Assembly: GCF_004769235.1 (NCBI RefSeq)
Contig: NZ_RQFG01000018.1
Span: 248,001 to 312,000 of the forward strand
DNA length: 64,000 bases
Reading direction: 5' to 3'
DNA from: Leptospira kanakyensis
Lineage (GTDB): Bacteria; Spirochaetota; Leptospiria; Leptospirales; Leptospiraceae
Shown: one piece after another, positions 54,418 to 63,845 of the stretch
Layout of the letters: every line of letters begins with the position of its first letter
Position numbering within the stretch: position 1 is the first letter of the stretch
Program-made: the position numbers and the translations under genes
Notes under the pieces: model-generated
The model's input: only the letters and a program-made list of their open reading frames with translations
What the model was told of the DNA's origin: nothing
The model's database searches: none

Positions 54418-55098
54418 ATGAAACAATATTTAACCATTCTCATTTTGATTTTCCTAATCAGTGATTCCCCGAAATCGCAGGAAACGATAAAAGATTGGCA
54501 GCTTGGCCCAGATGAAGAAACATTAGAACCAGGAGTTAAATATAGTCGGAGTAAAGATATTGAGCAAGAGTTTATCATGTATAATCTTGATCCTAGAGAC
54601 ATTGCAAAAAAACATGTAAGGCCATTTGTAGGGTTATTAAAAAAAGTAATTAAAGAAAAAGACTTTGATAAACTTGTATATTTAACGTTAGGTGTTCAAT
54701 CTGAAATCGGAAAAAAGATGGGAGGTCTCGAATCTATTATTTCGGATGACCTTCATCAAATTGATGAAAATTGGAAAAAGATATTTAGAAAAACAGGAAA
54801 AGATCCATATTGCAACTATGAAAAACTTTTAACTACGGTTGTAAAAGAAATACTAATCGTTCCTTATTCTGCAAAAAAGCCAAGGCCCTCTAGTATAAAC
54901 GAAAGAACCAATTTTAATGTAGAATACTTGATTACAATTAATCCAAACACAATTAATTTCCATACACTTCTTGTAATGGTTAGATTCGATAACCAAACAG
55001 ATGAAAAATGGTATTATGTAACACGTTACTTTAAACATTGTCCAATACCAAATTTAGTTCCTGATTATAACGAACATGATTATCATTTAAAACCTTGA
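54418..55098 (+). CDS. Exported protein of unknown function, paralogue of 52371 gene
   Basis: A signal peptide (about 1-20, ending SDSPKSQE) lacks the lipobox cysteine seen in its paralogue, so this copy should be periplasmic and soluble rather than lipid-anchored. Shared blocks are LGPDEETLEPGVKYSR, NLDPRDIAKKHVRP, KDPYCNYEKL and HCPIPNL. The pair probably arose by local duplication and diverged in anchoring. No function is recognised. An AT-rich 60-bp gap precedes it. Confidence 0.62.
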   Translation: MKQYLTILILIFLISDSPKSQETIKDWQLGPDEETLEPGVKYSRSKDIEQEFIMYNLDPRDIAKKHVRPFVGLLKKVIKEKDFDKLVYLTLGVQSEIGKKMGGLESIISDDLHQIDENWKKIFRKTGKDPYCNYEKLLTTVVKEILIVPYSAKKPRPSSINERTNFNVEYLITINPNTINFHTLLVMVRFDNQTDEKWYYVTRYFKHCPIPNLVPDYNEHDYHLKP

Positions 55099-55174
55099 AG
55101 ATGAGTGTAGGATTATAAATATATGATCCTACAGCTGGAATTTTTGAAGATATGAAAAAGAAGGGATTAACGAA

Positions 55175-55855
55175 ATGAGAAATATTTTTATAGTTTATTT
55201 AGTTTTCTTAAGTTATAATTGCAACTCACATATAAGTTTGCAATCGCCGAAGAAATTAGACAATTCTTTTCAATTAACTAACAGTGCAGACTTAATATCG
55301 AAATACGACAAAGCAAGAACTCTGTCATTTGATGAATTCAAAAATGGTTTTACAAATAATCCGAAAGGATTTAATATAATTTTTTTGAATAGTTATTTTG
55401 AAGAAAATGGCAGATTTAAATATAACGATGGGTGCTTTTCCATTAGTTTTCCCAAAAAAGAAAAACCTGAATTATATTATGTTTATGAGCAGACGTTCCT
55501 GGCTCGCGGTGTAACAGAAACAATTCGCTGCAATGAGTTTTCTGATGAGTTAAAGGATTGCCTTCTTTCATTCAAAATAACTAGCGATTCGAAGGATACT
55601 GAAAAAGGCCAAGTGATCTTTCGTGTAAAGCTAGATACTCTTTATCATATTGAACCATTTGGATTTCCCTGGGATGCAAAACCACAGTTTGGTTTTCTAT
55701 CAGATGGCGGATCCAAAAAAGAATCATGGCGAAATTTTAAAAAAGCCATTGCTCTTTATCGAAAAACACCAGGATTGGGGGATTTGCAGAAGTTAGGTTA
55801 TAAACCAGAAGATATTGAGTTTTTTGATAAAACGGAAGAGTGGGAAGGGTATTGA
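55175..55855 (+). CDS. Putative lipoprotein, unknown function
   Basis: The N-terminus MRNIFIVYLVFLSYNCNSH gives a lipobox-like SYNC. The 226-residue product has no domain I recognise. Two cysteine-bearing segments (YNDGCFSIS; IRCNEFSDELKDCLLS) and a helical C-terminus (TPGLGDLQKLGYKPEDIEFF) can be seen. Codon use is AT-rich like its neighbours. It lies 76 bp after the 54418 gene on the same strand. Confidence 0.58.
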   Translation: MRNIFIVYLVFLSYNCNSHISLQSPKKLDNSFQLTNSADLISKYDKARTLSFDEFKNGFTNNPKGFNIIFLNSYFEENGRFKYNDGCFSISFPKKEKPELYYVYEQTFLARGVTETIRCNEFSDELKDCLLSFKITSDSKDTEKGQVIFRVKLDTLYHIEPFGFPWDAKPQFGFLSDGGSKKESWRNFKKAIALYRKTPGLGDLQKLGYKPEDIEFFDKTEEWEGY

Positions 55856-55937
55856 GGTAGCCTTTAATGAATTAAGAAGTACTATGAATCACGCATTTAA
55901 AAAATGAATTGAATCAACGAGATAAAAAGGCCTATAT

Positions 55938-56234
55938 ATGAAAATTTTCTATGCGACAGTATTTCTCTTCTTTCTATTCAGTCTGGATTTATTTCCTGAA
56001 AGTAAAACCATGAAAGACCAAATCGATTTTTCTAAAGAAAAACCTGTGCATCCCTTTTACGATAAGTTTGGTCAAAATGGAAACCTGAATTGCAAAGAGA
56101 AACAGCAGTGTATGTCGAACTGCACAAGTGCTGTGTTTGTATTTTCCGAAAAGTACCGCAACGCAGGATCGGCGAGGCAAGGTTGTATTGCTGAGTGTAA
56201 CCAAATCCTTTGTTTACAAGAAGACAAAAAATGA
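55938..56234 (+). CDS. Small secreted cysteine-rich protein
   Basis: A signal peptide (about 1-20) precedes a 78-residue mature part with six cysteines (NCKEKQQCMSNC, GCIAECNQILC). The C-x5-C-x3-C then C-x3-C-x4-C spacing suggests a disulfide-rich or metal-binding helical hairpin. Function unknown. The repeat at 56240 begins 6 bp after its stop. Confidence 0.6.
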   Translation: MKIFYATVFLFFLFSLDLFPESKTMKDQIDFSKEKPVHPFYDKFGQNGNLNCKEKQQCMSNCTSAVFVFSEKYRNAGSARQGCIAECNQILCLQEDKK

Positions 56235-56239
56235 ATCCC

Positions 56240-56299
56240 CCGCGCCAGCGATTGCAGCGGAAATCCTTTCCGTAGGAAAGATTGGAGCGGAAAGCGCGG
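56240..56299. repeat. REP-like palindromic element with internal direct repeats
   Basis: The outer arms CCGCGC and GCGCGG bound a 60-bp element. Inside are two copies of GATTG(C/G)AGCGGAAA (56250-56263 and 56280-56293), exactly 30 bp apart, flanking a CTTTCC-GTA-GGAAAG hairpin. The GC-rich element in an AT-rich gap just after a stop codon suggests a dispersed intergenic repeat, possibly also acting at the mRNA 3' end. The remaining gap to 56373 shows nothing further. Confidence 0.6.
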
Positions 56300-56373
56300 T
56301 CGTTTCAGTTTAGAATTCTAATCCACCTAACCAATTCGAGGCGCCCCATTCTCCTATCTTATCAAAGCGTATC

Positions 56374-57219
56374 TTAATCTTCTTTTATCTCCAAACATTG
56401 CCGCATCCAGTCCCAGGTTTCCTTTGGTCTTTCGAAAGGAAAAAAATGTGTGAAGCCGGGGAAGATGGTGACATCGGACTTAGGATGTTTTTTTGCAAGG
56501 AGGTGGGCATACTTCGGGCTACAGACTTCGAATTTTTCTGGAATGGCGATATGGTTTTCGGTTTTGATTCCGTAGAAATTTTTAAAGACATGGAAGTGGG
56601 CGTGACCAAAGATTCGGGCTTCGACTTTTGGATCACAACAAAGTTTGACTTCTGTGTCATGGCCAGTGTTTACAAAACAAGAGTTTAGATAATCTTCGAA
56701 GATGGAAGGTTCGAAGTTGGCAAAGGCGGGAAATTTTCGGAACGACCGCCTAACAAGCTCAATCGATTTGAAATGAGTCCTTCTTTTTTTGGCACCTTTT
56801 GCCAAAGGGTTTTCTAAAAATTTAGAAAGGAGGATGAGTTTCCAACCTAAGATGACGGGATCCATGGCTAAAACTTTTTCAAAACGGGAAGGTTCTTTGG
56901 CAGCAGCTAAAAGTGATGAGGCACCACCAAGTGAATGACCGATGATATTTGTTTTGGTGATGGATTCATGATCGAGAAGTGCGAGGATTTGGTCTCGGAA
57001 CACATTCCAGTTATTAAATTTTAAACTAAACTCAGAACGTCCATGTCCCAAAAAATCGGGAGCAATGACTCGGTAGTGTTTTGATAATAATTGAAAGTAA
57101 TAATTGTAACAGCCGGCACTATAGCCGTTGGCATGACAGAAAACGAGAATGGGACCCGGAGTTTCCGAATCTAAATAAGCACATTCCCAGTTTCTGAATC
57201 GAAAGGATTTTTGTTTCAT
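56374..57219 (-). CDS. Alpha/beta hydrolase
   Basis: The fold is clear from LVFCHANGYSAGCYNYYFQLL (oxyanion loop), APDFLGHGRSE and the nucleophile elbow IIGHSLGGASS; the catalytic His is likely in FPGFTHFFPFERP. The length from ATG 57219 is about 281. An upstream in-frame ATG at 57273 would overlap the divergent neighbour. The substrate is unknown; close relatives include lipases and lactonases. Confidence 0.8.
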   Translation of the reverse strand: MKQKSFRFRNWECAYLDSETPGPILVFCHANGYSAGCYNYYFQLLSKHYRVIAPDFLGHGRSEFSLKFNNWNVFRDQILALLDHESITKTNIIGHSLGGASSLLAAAKEPSRFEKVLAMDPVILGWKLILLSKFLENPLAKGAKKRRTHFKSIELVRRSFRKFPAFANFEPSIFEDYLNSCFVNTGHDTEVKLCCDPKVEARIFGHAHFHVFKNFYGIKTENHIAIPEKFEVCSPKYAHLLAKKHPKSDVTIFPGFTHFFPFERPKETWDWMRQCLEIKED

Positions 57220-57267
57220 TTTTCTATTTGACCCTTCCCGATTTAGATCGGATTTTGTCTCTATCCC

Positions 57268-57657
57268 ATGCAATTCCAGGTCATCCTCTTCTTCTGTATA
57301 GCCGTATTCTTCAATGCCTTAGCTAATATTTTAATCAAATCTTCTTCTATGCAAGATCATACAAAAACATTGTCAGGTGGACTTTGGGATACAATCTTTA
57401 CGGTGTTTAACCCATACTTCATCGGTGGGCTTGCAAGTTTTGGTTTGGCCTTACTGGGTTATCGTTATGTTTTGGGGAAAGGTTTGAAACTTTCACTTGC
57501 GTATCCTGTGTTTACTTCTAGTGGATTTATCATTGTTCTCATTGCCTCGTCGCTTTTTTTTAAGGAAAGGTTGAATTTGACACAGTGGTTGGGGATTGCA
57601 TTTATATTGATTGGTGTTTGGCTTACCGCCTTGCAAATGTTTGACGTTAAGTCGTAA
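57268..57657 (+). CDS. Small EamA/SMR-type transporter
   Basis: A 129-residue, four-helix membrane protein. The sequence FFNALANILIKSSS, GYRYVLGKGLKLSLAYPVF and the C-terminal LNLTQWLGIAFILIGVWL match the half-EamA/small multidrug resistance fold, as in ArnE/ArnF-type lipid carriers. It probably works as a dimer; the cargo is unknown. The next gene, a phosphatase/sulfatase-fold lipoprotein, begins 3 bp later, so the pair may handle an envelope lipid. Confidence 0.72.
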   Translation: MQFQVILFFCIAVFFNALANILIKSSSMQDHTKTLSGGLWDTIFTVFNPYFIGGLASFGLALLGYRYVLGKGLKLSLAYPVFTSSGFIIVLIASSLFFKERLNLTQWLGIAFILIGVWLTALQMFDVKS

Positions 57658-57660
57658 ATC

Positions 57661-59460
57661 TTGAAACTAGAATCTGTTTCCATAAAACTAAAAACATTTT
57701 TTTTTCTATTCTGTTTTCTTTCTTTTTCCCTTTGTAAAAAAACAGGTTCAGATGCTGGGCCTGAATCTGTTCTCCTCGACACAACAAAACGTCCCAATGT
57801 TCTTTGGATTGTGATTGATTCGCTTCGCGGTGATATCATTGGTCGATATGGAGTGACACCTAACTTAGATTTGTTTTCGGGAAATGCCGTTACTTTTAAG
57901 TATCATTTGGTGAATGCCGCTTGGACTAGGCCTTCCACGCTTGTATTTTTTACAGGCAAATATGCTTCTGCTAATCCGGTTAATTTTTGGGATTACCCTA
58001 CAACAAAATCTGAGGTAGAAGCCTTCTATCGGACGGAAAAACATCCCTTACCGAAACTACTCAAAGAAAATGTTTTTGGCACTTATATGGTGGGGAACAA
58101 TCCATTTTTAACAGACAAATTTGGTCTTGGAGTGGATGTCGGCTTTGATCAGTTATACGACTTTTCCAATTATAGCGAAGACACAAAAAAAATTACTAAA
58201 AAAACATTCGAAGTGTTGGAAGAAATTTCGAAAGATAAAAAACCGTTTTTTCTTTTTTTGAATTATAACGACCCACACAAACCATACACTCCACCACCTG
58301 GATTTACAGATCGGATCCATACAGATGAAGTATTGGATGAAAAGAAAAGAGATTATCTTGGAGAAGTTGCCTTTGTGGATGAGGAACTTGGAAAAGTGTT
58401 TCTGGAACTAAAAAACAAAAATCTTTGGGAGAATACTCTTGTCCTCATCACAGCTGACCATGGTGAGGTGATGAATGCCGCTCACGCTATTTCTCCTTTT
58501 ACAGGAACCAATACGTATTATGGACATGGACAAGATTTGTTTTTGGAAAACATCCATGTGCCACTCCTCCTCAAACTTCCTGGTGAGACGAAGGGACAAT
58601 CAATTTCTGAAATGACAAGGTCGATAGATTTATATCCGACGATTTTGGATTATGCCGGGTTAACCGTTCCAAAATTTGTTCAAGGTAAATCACTTCGGTC
58701 TTTGATCGAAAATAGGGAGTCCACCAAACGAACGTATTATGGTGAGACAAGGTTCACACAAGGGTATGGGGAAGGACATGAATTCCTTTTACAAAGGTCT
58801 TACCGGTTTCATGAACTGGGAAAGTTTTGGCAAGGTTCTGTAGGAAGTGAGTTTTATTTGTATTCGGATTCTACAAAAGATCCGAACCAAGAAAGTCCAT
58901 TAAGAATTTCGAATATTGCTGCCTTAAGGGAGATGAAACTAAAACCTGATTTGGAAAAGAAAATCCTTCGGTTTTGGAAACAAATCCGATCGATGGAACC
59001 CAAACTGCCGTTATATCATCTTTCCATCCAACCAGAATCTAAGGATACAGAAGTTCAAATTAGGGTACCAAATGGAACCATTCGGATGGCATCTTATCCA
59101 AACGATGTTCTTTTGGAAGAAAAAGGTAAGTTTGTGCAAATCCAAACCAAACGAACGAAACCCTTTGAAATTAGTTTTGAAGTGTATCCCGATGTGAGTT
59201 TTCCGGAATTTACTGTTTGGTTTTCTAAAAAACAAATTCCCAAGTCGGAAATTTTTACAGGATACTTTGGTGTCAGTTTGGCATCTTGTCAGTCCAACTG
59301 TGATTTGTTATATGAATCAGGAACAAAGAAACCAGTCATCACTCCCCAAACAAAAGTATATTTTTGGAAAGAAGGTGGCCAAAAAAAATCTTATGCATCC
59401 AAACAAGAATTGGGAACCGATGCTTTGGAGATTTTAAAGAAACAAGGATATGTGCAGTAG
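57661..59460 (+). CDS. Sulfatase/alkaline-phosphatase-fold lipoprotein with Thr nucleophile
   Basis: A signal peptide with lipobox-like LSFSLC ends at about residue 25. The sulfatase fold is clear: NVLWIVIDSLRGD (metal acids), AAWTRPSTLVFFTGKYAS (nucleophile site), NYNDPHKPYTPPPG, LITADHGE (metal site) and GHGQDLFLENIHVPLL. The position of the formylglycine-forming Cys in CxPSR is Thr89 (TRPST), as in phosphoethanolamine transferases and LtaS-type enzymes, so sulfatase activity is unlikely. The start is a TTG at 57661, 3 bp after the transporter stop. Confidence 0.78.
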   Translation: MKLESVSIKLKTFFFLFCFLSFSLCKKTGSDAGPESVLLDTTKRPNVLWIVIDSLRGDIIGRYGVTPNLDLFSGNAVTFKYHLVNAAWTRPSTLVFFTGKYASANPVNFWDYPTTKSEVEAFYRTEKHPLPKLLKENVFGTYMVGNNPFLTDKFGLGVDVGFDQLYDFSNYSEDTKKITKKTFEVLEEISKDKKPFFLFLNYNDPHKPYTPPPGFTDRIHTDEVLDEKKRDYLGEVAFVDEELGKVFLELKNKNLWENTLVLITADHGEVMNAAHAISPFTGTNTYYGHGQDLFLENIHVPLLLKLPGETKGQSISEMTRSIDLYPTILDYAGLTVPKFVQGKSLRSLIENRESTKRTYYGETRFTQGYGEGHEFLLQRSYRFHELGKFWQGSVGSEFYLYSDSTKDPNQESPLRISNIAALREMKLKPDLEKKILRFWKQIRSMEPKLPLYHLSIQPESKDTEVQIRVPNGTIRMASYPNDVLLEEKGKFVQIQTKRTKPFEISFEVYPDVSFPEFTVWFSKKQIPKSEIFTGYFGVSLASCQSNCDLLYESGTKKPVITPQTKVYFWKEGGQKKSYASKQELGTDALEILKKQGYVQ

Positions 59461-59507
59461 TTGGATCATTGGCACTGCCTTCGGTTCACTTGATTTGTAT
59501 GATCCAA
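59461..59507. terminator. Inverted repeat filling the gap between convergent genes
   Basis: TTGGATCA (59461-59468) and TGATCCAA (59500-59507) are perfect arms around a 31-nt loop and span exactly the 48-bp gap between the two stop codons. The long loop and lack of a T-run make it a weak terminator candidate. Confidence 0.35.
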
Positions 59508-59508
59508 A

Positions 59509-62500
59509 TCAATCATTGTCTTGATTCGTAACAGATACATTTGGCAAAGATTCACCGTTGAACCCACTCCCTCCACCGCTGAGGGATCCAAATAAAATCG
59601 AATAAGCCATATTTCCATCCACAAGAAAATCATCCACTCCCGTGAGGACTACGTTTTGATAAGTATTCCAATCACTGGAAGTAAAAACCAAACTAGAAAC
59701 TGAACTTGTTCCCTCAGCGACATTCGAACTGGAAACAGGAATGGTAACGTTTGAAGAAGGCCTAGCACGCAAACGGACTTGGAATCTGGATTGGCCTCCG
59801 ATTTCTGTAGTGATTAAGTTAGGTGATGTGACGAGTCCCCCTGAACTATTGGCCGATGTTCCGCAAACATTCATTGGATTCGGATCGGTGCAAGGAACTA
59901 TATCATAAATGTAATTGATATGAGTGGCAGAGATGGAAAGAGGGGTGAGGGCACTATAAATAGCCGAGGGTGTAAATCCTGTTCCCGTTTCACCTGAGGT
60001 GACAACTGATGTTATGGTATAACTTACATCACCCACAGCGGCCGTATCAAGGCCTGTCACCGTGACCAGTTGGCCCGAACCAAAATTACTTGGAGTGAAG
60101 GTAAGAGGGGCTGTGGGAAAACTCACAAGTCCACCAGGACTTGTATTAAAGTTTACCGTGATGTCTGTTGTGGGTTGTGAATCCAAATGGATATAGAACG
60201 CAGAAGACGCACCTGATTGTGAAGTAATGACAGTGGCTGGCGTAAATCCAGAACTTGTGATTCCCGCACTATCATTATCGTTCAATGTGAGCATTGGATA
60301 ATTCGAAGAAGGATACGGATTCACTCCATTATAAAATCCATCGGTGGAAGAAAGGACTCCAACAACAATCGGACAAGATACATTCCCATCATCCACTGCA
60401 TCATCGTTAGGTGTCACAGTGATTGTGTTATGGGCTCCGAGGGTATTCCAATTGGCACTGGTGATGGTGAGTGAATTTGTTGAGATAGAAAATTGAGGGA
60501 CACTTGGCGCTACAATCAACTGGCAAGGAAAGGTGGTTGTTACCGAAATGGGAACTGTGACATCATCTGTAGGTGCTTGGCTGAGAAGGACATAAATAGG
60601 GAAGGCAGCAGAGTTTTCGGCCCTCGTCATACTGATTGGTGTGACCACAGTCACTGGATTTTCCGATGTGCTATAGTTGACAAGTGTGGCCGTGGTTCCT
60701 GTACTTCCCACAAAACTTACATACCACGATGGCATCGAACCTGTTTCTGTTCCATTGACAGTCACCGAATAACTCACATTACCATCACTCAAGGCATCGG
60801 AAACACCTTGGATTTCCACGGGAACGGATGTACTCCAATTGGTTTCATCAAAGATGTATTGTTTGGAACTAACGGGCGTTCCTCCATCATTGATCATTCC
60901 TTCTGTTGCATCGGAGGTAGCCACAGTCACTGTGACTTGATTTCCCGGGATGGGTCGACTACCAAGCCTTAGGCTATACATGGCTGATTGTCCTGACTCT
61001 GTCGTGAAATAAGGTTGTCCTGCATCGAGAGTGAATAGAATGCTCGGAGAGGGATTGTCATCATCCGTAATATTGATTGTGATATCAGATGGATTCATTC
61101 CCTCATAATCGGTTCCCGATCCGGTGATGGCACCGAGTGTGAGAGTATGGGTTCTTGTACTGATTTCATTGATAGAATCATTCACCACGACAACTGTTAC
61201 TGTTTGCGTTGTAGAATAATTTGTATGAGTGAAAGTCAAACTGGCAGGTGAAAATGTATATTGTGTGGAGTCTGGTAGATTGAAGGTTTCCCCTGTGATT
61301 GGAATGGTCACTGAACCGGAAGCGCAAGCTGCTAAATTCCCTGGAGTGTCACAAGGAGCCGCATTCAAACGAACTGTAAACGTTCCATCACTTCCCCCTT
61401 CGGTAAGGTTCAGTGTAGTGGATGAAATGGTAAAACCAACTGTATCGTTGTCGGTGATGGTGATCACCAAATTACCGCTAGCTTCTGTATACCCAGGAAG
61501 AGTTCCAGTAGGATAAAGCCCTGTAAAATAAGAACCATTTGCTTGGGGGATATGGATGGTAACAGGAATATTTCCATCATCAAAGGAATCGGAAACGGAA
61601 CGGATGGTCACAACTTGAGCTACATCCCATCCACTATCACTGGTATTGCCGGAATAACTAGCGGCTTGTCCGTTCGTCGGAGTAAAGGTGAGTGTGCGAG
61701 AAGCGGCAACTCCTGCGGAACTATTGAGTAAGACTGCTTCTGTTCCATCAGAGGAAGTGATGGGCCCAATGGTAACATTGGAATTTGGTTTTAAGGATAG
61801 TCTAATTTCAAATGTGATGGTAGAAGTTCCATTTTCAACCATGGAAGATGCCGAAAGATTTTGAATACGAACCAATGGTTCGTTACTATCTGTATTGATC
61901 GCGGTGACGGCAGGAATGGATACAGAGTTGTATTTGGGATCCGCAGAGGTCGAATTTCCAAAAGAGATGTTTACATTTTGATCCCCGTCGTCCGTTCCAT
62001 CTAACACGGATGTAATGGTGACAGTTTGTGGGGTGTTCCAATTCCCAGTCGTAAAGTTTAATGAACTTGGTGAAACGGTAATTTCGGAAGTATTGCTAGA
62101 TGTGATGCTAGGGATGCTAACAGAGTTTGTGGGTTGAGAGTTTAAAACAACGGTAAAGGTTTCAGTTGATGGTGTTCCATTTTCATGTACCACAAGTCCA
62201 CCAACGGGTGTGACAGTAAAACCTGCCGTGTCATCATCTGTGACTAAGATTGTGACTGAGGATGGTGGTGATACTGAGTTATACACAGGATCGGCAGAAC
62301 CACCTGTGTCCACAGATCCAAATTGTAAGGTAACAGTTCTTGTGTCTTCATCAATGGCATTGTTATTTGTCGTCACGTTAACGTATTGGTCTACGTTCCA
62401 ATTGGCATTCGTAAAAACTAAGCTCGTGGTACTGATATTCGTGATTGTATTGTTTTCTGAAATTCCTGTGAGTGTGACTGTAAATCCAGGAGGTGGTTGG

Positions 62501-63738
62501 GACAAAAGATGGATGGCAAAGGAAAGATTCCCGCCGTTTTCAGAAATGGTCAAACTACCTGGCGCCGTAAGAACAAAACCTGGAACATCATCATCTGTGT
62601 TAGTCACCGAAGGGAAAACTGGCCCCGCCAAACCATTGTAATCTGTATCAGCAGAAGTGGCAGCACCAACCACGATTGAAACAGTTTTTGGACCATCCAC
62701 GATAAATTCATTCACTCCAGTGACAGTGACAATTTTTGGAGTAAACCATTCTCCCGGTGCAAAGGTAAGCGAAGAAGGGGAAGCTGTACCTTCTGAACTC
62801 GGTGTGGCTACGATGGAAGGAATGGTCACTGAACTTGTAGGTAGAGTATTCATCACCACAGCAAAACTTACGGCTCCACCCGCTTCCGTTGTTGTGAGTC
62901 CAGATAAATTGACAACAGTAAACCCTGCCACATCATCGTCCACATTGGTTCCGGTAATGACAGGAATTGGTTTTCCCATATAAGCGGGATCATTGGAAAC
63001 TGTGGGATCCGCTGAAATTTGAAAAGTACTTTCATCCACACTAAAGTCATCTACACCAGTCACGGTGACAGTTTGTGGCACATTCCAATTGTTAGGTGTA
63101 AAAACAAGTTCTACTGCTGCAACGGTAGCTTCTGTTGTATCATTGGATACAAAATTCCGAATGATGACATCTTGCATTGGCCTTGTTTGTAAAACATAAG
63201 CAATGGTTCCGGTTTCTCCTGTTTCAGATGTGATGAGACCTAAAGTGGGACTTGCTGCTACACCAGAGGATTCATCGTCAGTATTCACAACAAGTAATAC
63301 GGGAAGTCCTTGAGTAGAAAATCGAATGTCCGTTGTAAATATACTTCCTAATTGGACTCTATAGTTTTGATTTCCATCAGCTATTAAATCATCCACACCC
63401 GCCAAACGAATGCTTTGTGGTGTGTCCCAATTATCTTCTGAAAATTCTAGATAAGTTGCGGATAAAAGTACTCCTTCTGTGGGATCAGAGACAGTGATCG
63501 GCCCAATTCTTACTGAACTGTTTGGTTCTATGTTCAAACGAATTGTGAATTCTGCTTGTCTTCCATTTTCACTCGTGAATAAAAAATTCGGAGCTTCGTA
63601 AATGACAGAACCTTGCCCGGTTGTAGATGCAAAAAAAGATCCGATTAACATCTGTAAATTCAGTGGTGTTATGGATTGGCAAGAGACAGTGAGAGTGGAA
63701 ATTACGAGGGAAATGATGGAAATACAGACTCTGAACAT
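59509..63738 (-). CDS. Giant Calx-beta-like repeat lipoprotein
   Basis: A 1409-residue protein with lipobox-like LTVSC at about residue 20. Nearly all of the rest is about eleven tandem domains of 105-140 residues. Each runs TExGxxxxFxVxLxxxP, (F/L)TxxNWxxPQTVTVTGVDD, DGNxxYxIxxG and ends NxDDD. This is the Calx-beta pattern, whose acidic DD/DG loops bind calcium. It should lie on the cell surface or in the periplasm as a long flexible rod for adhesion or spacing. Its composition is more GC-rich than its neighbours. Confidence 0.88.
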   Translation of the reverse strand: MFRVCISIISLVISTLTVSCQSITPLNLQMLIGSFFASTTGQGSVIYEAPNFLFTSENGRQAEFTIRLNIEPNSSVRIGPITVSDPTEGVLLSATYLEFSEDNWDTPQSIRLAGVDDLIADGNQNYRVQLGSIFTTDIRFSTQGLPVLLVVNTDDESSGVAASPTLGLITSETGETGTIAYVLQTRPMQDVIIRNFVSNDTTEATVAAVELVFTPNNWNVPQTVTVTGVDDFSVDESTFQISADPTVSNDPAYMGKPIPVITGTNVDDDVAGFTVVNLSGLTTTEAGGAVSFAVVMNTLPTSSVTIPSIVATPSSEGTASPSSLTFAPGEWFTPKIVTVTGVNEFIVDGPKTVSIVVGAATSADTDYNGLAGPVFPSVTNTDDDVPGFVLTAPGSLTISENGGNLSFAIHLLSQPPPGFTVTLTGISENNTITNISTTSLVFTNANWNVDQYVNVTTNNNAIDEDTRTVTLQFGSVDTGGSADPVYNSVSPPSSVTILVTDDDTAGFTVTPVGGLVVHENGTPSTETFTVVLNSQPTNSVSIPSITSSNTSEITVSPSSLNFTTGNWNTPQTVTITSVLDGTDDGDQNVNISFGNSTSADPKYNSVSIPAVTAINTDSNEPLVRIQNLSASSMVENGTSTITFEIRLSLKPNSNVTIGPITSSDGTEAVLLNSSAGVAASRTLTFTPTNGQAASYSGNTSDSGWDVAQVVTIRSVSDSFDDGNIPVTIHIPQANGSYFTGLYPTGTLPGYTEASGNLVITITDNDTVGFTISSTTLNLTEGGSDGTFTVRLNAAPCDTPGNLAACASGSVTIPITGETFNLPDSTQYTFSPASLTFTHTNYSTTQTVTVVVVNDSINEISTRTHTLTLGAITGSGTDYEGMNPSDITINITDDDNPSPSILFTLDAGQPYFTTESGQSAMYSLRLGSRPIPGNQVTVTVATSDATEGMINDGGTPVSSKQYIFDETNWSTSVPVEIQGVSDALSDGNVSYSVTVNGTETGSMPSWYVSFVGSTGTTATLVNYSTSENPVTVVTPISMTRAENSAAFPIYVLLSQAPTDDVTVPISVTTTFPCQLIVAPSVPQFSISTNSLTITSANWNTLGAHNTITVTPNDDAVDDGNVSCPIVVGVLSSTDGFYNGVNPYPSSNYPMLTLNDNDSAGITSSGFTPATVITSQSGASSAFYIHLDSQPTTDITVNFNTSPGGLVSFPTAPLTFTPSNFGSGQLVTVTGLDTAAVGDVSYTITSVVTSGETGTGFTPSAIYSALTPLSISATHINYIYDIVPCTDPNPMNVCGTSANSSGGLVTSPNLITTEIGGQSRFQVRLRARPSSNVTIPVSSSNVAEGTSSVSSLVFTSSDWNTYQNVVLTGVDDFLVDGNMAYSILFGSLSGGGSGFNGESLPNVSVTNQDND

Positions 63739-63845
63739 GATTCCCTTTTGTACTTGTAACGCTTCCAGTTAGGGTTCTCCCTCTATATATTACGAGAAAA
63801 ATACCTTTAATCAGAAAAAAATTTCCAGGACTGCAATAAAACAAA

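Noticed and set aside
57661..59460. Arylsulfatase
   Set aside because: The Cys/Ser needed for formylglycine is replaced by Thr89.
60493..62983. Several long plus-strand ORFs opposite the Calx-beta gene
   Set aside because: They are mirror images of the repetitive coding sequence; their residues follow the repeat period and carry no family motif.
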